Both the position numbers and the translations under genes were made by a program. Source: Candidatus Nealsoniibacteriota bacterium (GTDB lineage Bacteria > Patescibacteriota > Minisyncoccia > Minisyncoccales > PWPS01). Taken from it: DNA of 8,399 bases. The stretch is taken from positions 1 to 8,399 of the forward strand of contig PWPS01000003.1 in NCBI GenBank assembly GCA_003557065.1. The letters are read 5' to 3'. This document shows, one piece after another, positions 1 to 5,766 of the stretch. Numbering within the stretch: position 1 is the first letter of the stretch; every line of letters starts with the position of its first letter. Below the pieces are notes generated by a model, which saw only the letters and a list, made by a program, of their open reading frames with translations, made no database searches and was not told where the DNA came from.

Positions 1-1285
1 CTCTTTTCAGAATCTTTTCAATTATGAACGGCTTAAAAATTTCCAAAGCCATCTTTTTCGGCAATCCACACTGATTCAACTTCAACTCGGGACCGACAAC
101 AATAACGGACCTACCGGAATAATCAACTCTCTTGCCAAGTAAGTTCTGTCTGAATCTTCCCTGTTTTCCCTTGAGCATATCCGCTAAAGACTTCAATAAT
201 CTTTGTCCTCCTGTAGATGCCTGAGTAACGACCCCCTTCCTCATTTGGTTGTCAATCAATGCATCAACGGCTTCTTGAAGCATTCTTTTTTCATTTCTGA
301 CAATCACTTCCGGCGCATCTATTTCAAGAAGATTTTTCAATCTGTTATTTCTGTTTATGACTCTTCTGTAAAGGTCATTCAAATCGGATGAAGCATATCT
401 TCCTCCATCAAGTTGAATAATCGGCCTTAAATCGGGAGGAAGTACCGGTAAAATTCTGGGAAACATCCATTCCGGTCTTATTCCCGCTTTTTCCATCGCA
501 CGAAATATTTTTAAACGCTTCAAATATTTCTTTTTTTTGGATTTTGATTTTGTTTCTTGTTTTCTTTCGGTGAGTTCCTTAATCTTCTCCTTCAAATCAA
601 CCTCTTTAAACATTTCACGTAAAGCCTCCGCCCCGGTTCCCGCTTTAAACATATCACCGTATTTTCTTTTAAATCGGTGGTACTCAACCTCACTCAAGAT
701 TTGCTTTCTCTCAATCATCCTTATCTCTTCTTTGGTCTTATCTCTGGCTTCCCTTAAAATTTCCAACGCCTTCTCAAGCTCGGCTCCTTTAAGCGAGTCT
801 TTTCTTTTCTTTTTTTTATCATCAAACTCCTTCTGAAGTTTTTTAAGAAGATCCTTCTTTTTGTCTTCATCAACTTCGGTTATTATATATCCCGTAAAAT
901 AAACTACTTTTTCAAGTTTCTTTTTGGAAACTCCGAGAACAAGTCCCATCTTAGAAGGAATTCCTCTTAAATACCAAATATGAGAGACGGGAGTTGCTAA
1001 TTCTATATGTCCCATTCTTGACCTTCTAACGGAGGCCTTGGTTACTTCCACTCCACACCTATCACAGACAATTCCTTTGTATCTTATCTTTTTGTACTTA
1101 CCACAATAACACTGATAATCTTTTTCCGGACCGAAGATCCGCTCACAAAAGAGTCCGTTTTTCTCCGGCTTTTGATTCCTGTAGTTGATCGTCTCAGCTT
1201 CGGTGACTTCTCCGTTGGACCAATCCAGGATATCATCCGGAGAAGCGAGTTTTATTGTTATGGCGCTTACATCTTCTACACGCAT
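1..1285 (-). CDS. rpoC: RNA polymerase beta' subunit, N-terminal third (partial, runs off window)
   Basis: This is the N-terminal 428 codons of the beta' subunit, which forms the clamp and half of the active-site cleft of RNA polymerase. The start is the ATG at 1285; an in-frame TAA lies 15 nt upstream. Residues C59, C61, C74 and C77 form the N-terminal zinc-binding domain (CYCGKY...CDRCGVEV). Two lysine/glutamate-rich stretches at about 137-180 and 230-262 look helical and are usual for this lineage. The lid (LPPDLRPIIQLDGG, about 282-296), the clamp helices that bind sigma (about 300-345) and the switch-2/fork region (KGKQGRFRQNLLGKRVDYSG, about 370-390) follow in order. The sequence leaves the window shortly after GLPKKMALEIFKPF, before the Mg-binding NADFDGD motif, so catalysis cannot be assessed. 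The gene follows rpoB after 21 nt and should be co-transcribed with it. No Shine-Dalgarno sequence sits at a usual distance. A leucine (L363) replaces the proline in the usual RPLKSL motif. Identity is certain. Confidence 0.98.
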   Translation of the reverse strand, partial: MRVEDVSAITIKLASPDDILDWSNGEVTEAETINYRNQKPEKNGLFCERIFGPEKDYQCYCGKYKKIRYKGIVCDRCGVEVTKASVRRSRMGHIELATPVSHIWYLRGIPSKMGLVLGVSKKKLEKVVYFTGYIITEVDEDKKKDLLKKLQKEFDDKKKKRKDSLKGAELEKALEILREARDKTKEEIRMIERKQILSEVEYHRFKRKYGDMFKAGTGAEALREMFKEVDLKEKIKELTERKQETKSKSKKKKYLKRLKIFRAMEKAGIRPEWMFPRILPVLPPDLRPIIQLDGGRYASSDLNDLYRRVINRNNRLKNLLEIDAPEVIVRNEKRMLQEAVDALIDNQMRKGVVTQASTGGQRLLKSLADMLKGKQGRFRQNLLGKRVDYSGRSVIVVGPELKLNQCGLPKKMALEIFKPFIIEKILKR

Positions 1286-1306
1286 GATTTTTTGTAATTA
1301 TATTTC

Positions 1307-4300
1307 TTACTCCTCTTTTTTTATTTCTACATTAAGACCGATAGCTTTCATTTCCGAAAGTAGAAGCTGGAACGAAGCGGGGAGATTCGGTTTTTTAACC
1401 TCTTCTCCTTTCAAGATCGACTCATACGCAGCCGCTCTTCCGGGGACATCGTCGGATTTAATAGTAAGCATTTCCTGTAATATGTGGGCCGCTCCATACC
1501 CTTGTAGCGCCCAAACTTCCATCTCTCCGAATCTTTGACCACCAAACTGAGCCTTACCACCCAAAGGCTGTTGAGTGATAAGCGAATAAGGACCGATTGC
1601 CCGCATATGAATCTTGTCTTCGATCATATGTATAAGTTTAAGCATATACATATAACCGACTGTAATTCTTTTCGGGAACGGTTCTCCCGTTCTACCGTCG
1701 TAAAGTTTAAGTTGACCATCTTCCGGATATCCGGCTTCTTTCAATTCTCTCTTTATATCCTCATTGCCGGCTCCGGACAAAGAGGGTGTTTCAGCCAAGT
1801 AATTCAGCTTATCGGCAGCAAGTCCAAGATGAGTTTCCATTATTTGACCGATGTTCATTCTTGAAATAACCCCCAACGGATTCAAAACTACATCCACGGG
1901 CGTCCCGTCTTCAAGAAACGGCATCTCTTCTTCCGGTAAAACTACCGATATAACTCCTTTATTTCCGTGCCTTCCCGAAAGTTTATCTCCCGTTCTTATC
2001 TTTCTCATCTGGGCTACTCTAACCTCCACACTTTTTATTACTCCCGTATCCAATTTATGACCCTTATCTCTGGAGAAAACTTTAATCCCGACAACTCTAC
2101 CCTTTTTACCATGCTTCATCCTTAGAGAGCTGTCCTTAACATCTTTTGCTTTTTCTCCGAATATCGCCTTAAGAAGTCTTTCTTCCGGGGTAAGTTCAGC
2201 TTTTCCTTTCGGTGAAATTTTACCCACCAAGATGTCACCGGGTCCGACTTCGGCACCGACTCTTATTACTCCTTCTTCATCAAGATCTTTAAGTTTCTCC
2301 TCTGAAACGTTGGGGATGTCGTTGGTTGTCACCTCTGGACCCAATTTTGTTTCTCTGACATCGCAAGTGAAATTTTCTATATGAACAGAGGTGTAAACGT
2401 CGTCCTTGACCAATCTTTCGGATATAACAATCGCATCCTCATAATTGTATCCACGCCAAGATAAAAAGGCCACCAATACATTTTGACCCAAAGCCATTCT
2501 TCCGTTGGCAATGGACCCTCCATCCGAAAGCGGATCTCCTTTTTTAACCTTCTGACCTTTCGAAACGCGTGGACGTTGATGAAAACAGGTATAATTATTG
2601 GTATCGGCAAAAACTTCTAAATTATGTTGGTACTTTTTCCCACTTTTTCCTTTTAAAACTATTTTATTTCCATCCACCTCACTTATCTCCCCATCTTCAT
2701 CGGCAATAATCATATGTCCGGAATCTTCTGCAATTTTCTTTTCTATTCCGGTTCCGACAAGTGGAGGCGCCGGATTAACCAGGGGAACGGCCTGCCTTTG
2801 CATGTTGGCTCCCATAAGAGCACGATTGGCATCATCATTTTGCAGGAAGGGTACGGCTGAAGCAGCGACCGAAATTAATTGCTCCGCAGAGACATCGATA
2901 TAATCTATATCTTCTCTTCTTGCCATTCCCGGCTCCCCTTTAATTCTAGCCTCTACCTTTTCTTCTTTTATTTTTCCATTTTCAAGTTCTACTCCCCCAT
3001 GAGCAATCTTATACTTTTCTTCTTCATGTGCATCCAAAAAGTCGACTTCGGAAGTCACTTTTCCGTTTTTAACTTTGTAATAAGGAGTCTCTAAAAATCC
3101 ATATCTGTTCACTCTGGAGAATAAAGAGAAATGATTTACCAATCCGACGTTGGCTCCTTCGGGGGTTTGGATCGGGCAAATTCTTCCATAGTGAGAAGCT
3201 TGAACGTCTCTGGCTTCAAATCCCGCTCTTTCCCTGGTGAGCCCTCCCGGTCCCGTAGCGGTTAATCTCCTTTTATGCTCCAATTCCGCCAGAGGATTCT
3301 CCTGATCCATAAACTGAGAAATGGCGGAAGAGGCAAAAAACTTTTGAACCGCGGAAGCGAAAGGTCTGGCATTTATTAGCTTGGAAGGATCGAGGTCTTC
3401 TTCTTCAGCGGTGGAAATCTTATCCTTAACATTTCTATCCACCCTCATGAGTGAAACTCTTAATCTGTTTTCCAAAAGCTCTGTAAAAGCCCGAACCCTC
3501 CTGTTTCCAAGATGATCGATCTTATCCTCTTCAGCCTCAGGATCGTTATTCAATCTGATTATTTCTTTTACGACTTCGATAACATCTTCTTTTTTTAAAA
3601 CTCTGTCCTTTATATCTATATCTTTTTTCTTTCCGGAGTAAAGAGCCGGCAATCTTTGCCACATTCTCCACCTTCCAACTTCGGAAAGATCATACCTGTC
3701 GAAGTTAAAAAACGTATTTTCAACCAATTCCTTGGCGGGATCGGGAGTAACGGCTTCACCCGGTCTCATTCTTCTGTAGATCTCCATCACTGCTTCTTTT
3801 CTATTTCTGGCAGGATCTCTTTCTATCGTTTTCTTGATATAGGAAATTTCTCCCTTGTCAACGTCCTTGAATATCTTTTTTATTACATCATCCTTGGAAC
3901 TTTCGGAGTCCTTCTTGTCATCCAAACCCAAAGCTCTAAGAAGCGTCGTTGCGGGAACTTTTCTTCTTCTGTCGATTTTTACACCTATGAAACCGTCCGA
4001 TTCCGAAACGAACTCCAACCAGGTTCCTCTATTAGGAATTATTTTTGCTCCGAAATTTCTTTTACCCTTCTTCTCTTCGGATGTAAAGAAAGCTCCCGGA
4101 GATCTGATAAGTTGCGAAACCGCAACCCTTTCTACACCGTTTACAATAAAAGTTCCCCTGTCGCTCATCAAGGGGAAGTCACAAAGAAAAATTTCTTGAG
4201 TTTTGGTTTCTTCAGTCTTCAAATTGACCAACTTGACTTGAACTTTGAGAGGTGCCGTATAAGAATCATTGTTTTCTTTCGCTTCATTGGCATCCGCATA

Positions 4301-4498
4301 CTTTGACTCTTCCAATTTATAATCGCCAAAATATATCTCCCACTCCTTTCCGGAATAATCTCTGATAGGAGAGGCTTCTTTAAGAAGACTTTCTAACTTT
4401 TCTTCCCAAAAATTATCCCAGCTTTCCTTTTGTAAATCAAGTAAATAGGGTAATTCTAGAGTATTTTTTCTTCGGCCGAAATTTTTTACTTTAGGCAT
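1307..4498 (-). CDS. rpoB: DNA-directed RNA polymerase beta subunit
   Basis: This is the complete 1063-residue catalytic beta subunit of RNA polymerase, much shorter than E. coli RpoB (1342) because the large lineage inserts are absent. In order: N-terminal protrusion and lobe with VNGVERVAVSQLIRSPG (about 119-135); the rifampicin-pocket segment (residues 390-420, containing SQFMDQENP and HKRRLTATGPGGL); HYGRICPIQTPEG (436-448); the WRGYNYEDAI segment (E687, D688 near the second Mg site); a short flap region; GDKLSGRHGNKG with the conserved K839 and K847; SRMNIGQIMETHLG (879-892); and the C-terminal GGQRFGEMEVWALQGYGA clamp segment. The start is the ATG at 4498, giving the expected MPKVKNFGRR. 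No Shine-Dalgarno is visible; the 12 nt before the start are A-rich (CTAAATAAAATC). Its own promoter lies about 150 bp upstream. Positions equivalent to E. coli S531 and L533 are both Thr (T413, T415). rpoC follows after 21 nt. Confidence 0.99.
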   Translation of the reverse strand: MPKVKNFGRRKNTLELPYLLDLQKESWDNFWEEKLESLLKEASPIRDYSGKEWEIYFGDYKLEESKYADANEAKENNDSYTAPLKVQVKLVNLKTEETKTQEIFLCDFPLMSDRGTFIVNGVERVAVSQLIRSPGAFFTSEEKKGKRNFGAKIIPNRGTWLEFVSESDGFIGVKIDRRRKVPATTLLRALGLDDKKDSESSKDDVIKKIFKDVDKGEISYIKKTIERDPARNRKEAVMEIYRRMRPGEAVTPDPAKELVENTFFNFDRYDLSEVGRWRMWQRLPALYSGKKKDIDIKDRVLKKEDVIEVVKEIIRLNNDPEAEEDKIDHLGNRRVRAFTELLENRLRVSLMRVDRNVKDKISTAEEEDLDPSKLINARPFASAVQKFFASSAISQFMDQENPLAELEHKRRLTATGPGGLTRERAGFEARDVQASHYGRICPIQTPEGANVGLVNHFSLFSRVNRYGFLETPYYKVKNGKVTSEVDFLDAHEEEKYKIAHGGVELENGKIKEEKVEARIKGEPGMARREDIDYIDVSAEQLISVAASAVPFLQNDDANRALMGANMQRQAVPLVNPAPPLVGTGIEKKIAEDSGHMIIADEDGEISEVDGNKIVLKGKSGKKYQHNLEVFADTNNYTCFHQRPRVSKGQKVKKGDPLSDGGSIANGRMALGQNVLVAFLSWRGYNYEDAIVISERLVKDDVYTSVHIENFTCDVRETKLGPEVTTNDIPNVSEEKLKDLDEEGVIRVGAEVGPGDILVGKISPKGKAELTPEERLLKAIFGEKAKDVKDSSLRMKHGKKGRVVGIKVFSRDKGHKLDTGVIKSVEVRVAQMRKIRTGDKLSGRHGNKGVISVVLPEEEMPFLEDGTPVDVVLNPLGVISRMNIGQIMETHLGLAADKLNYLAETPSLSGAGNEDIKRELKEAGYPEDGQLKLYDGRTGEPFPKRITVGYMYMLKLIHMIEDKIHMRAIGPYSLITQQPLGGKAQFGGQRFGEMEVWALQGYGAAHILQEMLTIKSDDVPGRAAAYESILKGEEVKKPNLPASFQLLLSEMKAIGLNVEIKKEE

Positions 4499-4644
4499 GA
4501 TTTTATTTAGCTGGCTTAAACAAACAAAACAGGCCCTTTTATTTTAAGGGATGTTTATTTTTGATTTTATTAATAAGAAAGCTTAATCAAAGAGAAAATC
4601 GCTTAGCAGTTTATTTCCTTTCTCGCTGGCTAAAAAGCTACAGT
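4499..4644 (-). promoter_or_regulatory. 5' leader (untranslated region) of the rpoB-rpoC transcript
   Basis: About 146 nt separate the predicted transcription start (about 4644-4646) from the rpoB ATG, and no convincing ORF lies inside. The leader is AT-rich and holds several short complementary pairs on the transcribed strand. UUAGC (4629-4633) pairs with GCUAA (4603-4607). GAGAAAG (4618-4624) pairs with UUUUCUC (4592-4598, one G-U), and these two pairs interleave. An UUUGAUU/AAUCAAA stem lies at 4585-4591 and 4560-4566. A 5-bp CCCUU/AAGGG stem with a 7-nt loop lies at 4546-4550 and 4534-4538. The 7-mer AGCCAGC occurs twice, at 4625-4631 and 4510-4516, the second copy 11 nt before the start codon. 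I recognise no known riboswitch or ribosomal-protein binding site. The complementarities are visible; any regulatory role is inference. Confidence 0.5.
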
Positions 4645-4651
4645 GCTAGTT

Positions 4652-4680
4652 ATTTTACTTTTTTTGAAATGCTTTGTCAA
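4652..4680 (-). promoter_or_regulatory. Sigma70-type promoter for rpoB-rpoC
   Basis: On the minus strand a perfect -35 hexamer TTGACA (4675-4680) is followed by exactly 17 bp and the -10 hexamer TAAAAT (4652-4657, one mismatch from TATAAT). The spacer is A-rich and there is no TG extended -10. The -35 box begins only 3 nt after the rodA stop codon, so the promoter occupies the start of the only sizeable intergenic gap in the window and points at rpoB. The predicted start of transcription is an A or G at about 4644-4646. Match and spacing are read directly from the sequence; activity is inferred. Confidence 0.85.
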
Positions 4681-4683
4681 GTA

Positions 4684-5766
4684 TCAACTGCTATTATATC
4701 TCATACTCTCTAAAATTCCAAGCCCTATAAACGAAAACAGAACCGAACTCCCTCCATAGGTTACGAAGGGAAGAGGAGTTCCCATTATGGGTAAAAGACC
4801 CAAATTCATACCGATATTAACAAAAACTTGAAAAGAAAAAACTATCAAAAATCCGGAAGCAAAAAGTCTACAAAAATTGGATCTGGTATTGAATATTATC
4901 TTCAGAATCCTCCAAACCAAAATGGATATTGCCAGAATTAATATAAAAACACCGATAAAACCCAATTCTTCGGCAATAGCAGCGAATATGAAATCCGTGT
5001 GAGGTTCGGGTAAGAATCCATATTGTGTTTGAGTTCCTTGACCTAATCCCTGACCCCAAAAACCACCATTTCCTATTGCAATTCTGGCATGCGTACCCCC
5101 CCATCCTATCCCTTGTGGATCGAGCTGTGGATCCAAAAAACTTATTATTCTTTCCTTCTGATAGTCCTTCATCAAAAATCTCCAAACCAATCCCAGTGAA
5201 GTAATTCCCGTTGCCGAGAGAGCTATGAAATGCTTCAGCCTTATTCCCGATATAATCAATATACCGACCCAAAGAATTAAAAAAATTATCGCCGTTCCCA
5301 TATCCGGTTGCCTAAAAACCAAATAGGTGGGAATGAAAGCATAGACTCCCGAAAGAACGATGTGTCTGATTTTATAAAGTTCGACATGTCGCATGGAAAA
5401 ATATTTGGCCAAAATTATCATTGCAGCCAATTTAGCGAACTCGGCGGGGGAGATCATTACCGGACCAAAAATAAACCATCTTTTTACATTTCTTATCTCT
5501 GGACCGAAAAGAAGCAAAGCAATCAAAGCTCCTACCATAACAAGATAGATCATTAGAACCAAAAAGGAGTTTTCTTTCAATATGCGCCAATCGAAAAAGG
5601 ATAAACCTATAAAAAGCAAAAATCCTATCAAAATGAAAGTCCCTTGCCTTGTGGCCGCCTCCATTCCGGTTGAGCTGTATATTGAAGCAACTCCCATCAA
5701 AGATATGACCGTTACGGAAGCGGTCATCAAAAAATCAAACTCAAGAATTCTCTTCAATATCTTCAT
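4684..5766 (-). CDS. rodA: RodA-type SEDS peptidoglycan glycosyltransferase
   Basis: This is a complete 360-residue, roughly ten-pass membrane protein of the SEDS (FtsW/RodA/SpoVE) family. These proteins polymerise lipid II into glycan strands, with a class B penicillin-binding protein doing the cross-linking. RodA rather than FtsW is favoured by length and by GQGLGQGTQTQYGFLPE (237-253), PEPHTDFIFAAIAEELGF (253-270) and GLLPIMGTPLPFVTYGGSS (323-341). D258 in HTDF matches the catalytic aspartate of the family. KRWFIFGP (95-102), PAEFAK (107-112, usually PSEFAK) and RQPDMGTA (152-159) are further family marks. The start is the ATG at 5766, which overlaps the ligA stop as ATGA and has a GGAG Shine-Dalgarno 5 nt upstream. 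It ends in TGA. No partner penicillin-binding protein or mreB is in the window, so assignment to elongation rather than division rests on sequence style alone. Confidence 0.93.
   Translation of the reverse strand: MKILKRILEFDFLMTASVTVISLMGVASIYSSTGMEAATRQGTFILIGFLLFIGLSFFDWRILKENSFLVLMIYLVMVGALIALLLFGPEIRNVKRWFIFGPVMISPAEFAKLAAMIILAKYFSMRHVELYKIRHIVLSGVYAFIPTYLVFRQPDMGTAIIFLILWVGILIISGIRLKHFIALSATGITSLGLVWRFLMKDYQKERIISFLDPQLDPQGIGWGGTHARIAIGNGGFWGQGLGQGTQTQYGFLPEPHTDFIFAAIAEELGFIGVFILILAISILVWRILKIIFNTRSNFCRLFASGFLIVFSFQVFVNIGMNLGLLPIMGTPLPFVTYGGSSVLFSFIGLGILESMRYNSS

Noticed and set aside
470..900. Lysine/glutamate-rich stretches in RpoC as an unusual inserted domain or frameshifted region
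   Set aside because: The frame stays open, conserved motifs resume on both sides, and charged helical segments here are usual for RpoC of this type of bacterium.
3656..4306. 216-codon plus-strand open frame opposite rpoB
   Set aside because: It lies wholly antisense to a certain rpoB coding region, has low-complexity Phe/Ser/Arg-rich content and no recognisable domain or start signal. It is a shadow of rpoB codon usage.
4534..4550. CCCTT/AAGGG inverted repeat as a terminator or attenuator
   Set aside because: The stem is only 5 bp with a 7-nt A-rich loop, and the downstream tract (CCTGTTTTGTTTG) is interrupted. It sits about 35 nt before the rpoB start, so strong termination there would defeat the promoter. 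It is kept only as part of the leader description.
4510..4631. Two copies of the 7-mer AGCCAGC in the rpoB leader as an operator pair
   Set aside because: Seven bases repeated once 115 nt apart is close to chance expectation, the flanks differ and neither copy is palindromic.
4652..4680. A-rich homopolymers near the promoter and elsewhere as signs of assembly error
   Set aside because: All genes remain in frame across the many A/T runs, and the promoter spacing is exactly 17 bp, so nothing suggests miscounted homopolymers.
4868..5272. 134-codon minus-strand frame inside rodA
   Set aside because: It overlaps rodA in another frame on the same strand, while rodA carries all SEDS motifs across this stretch. 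The alternative translation shows no family feature.
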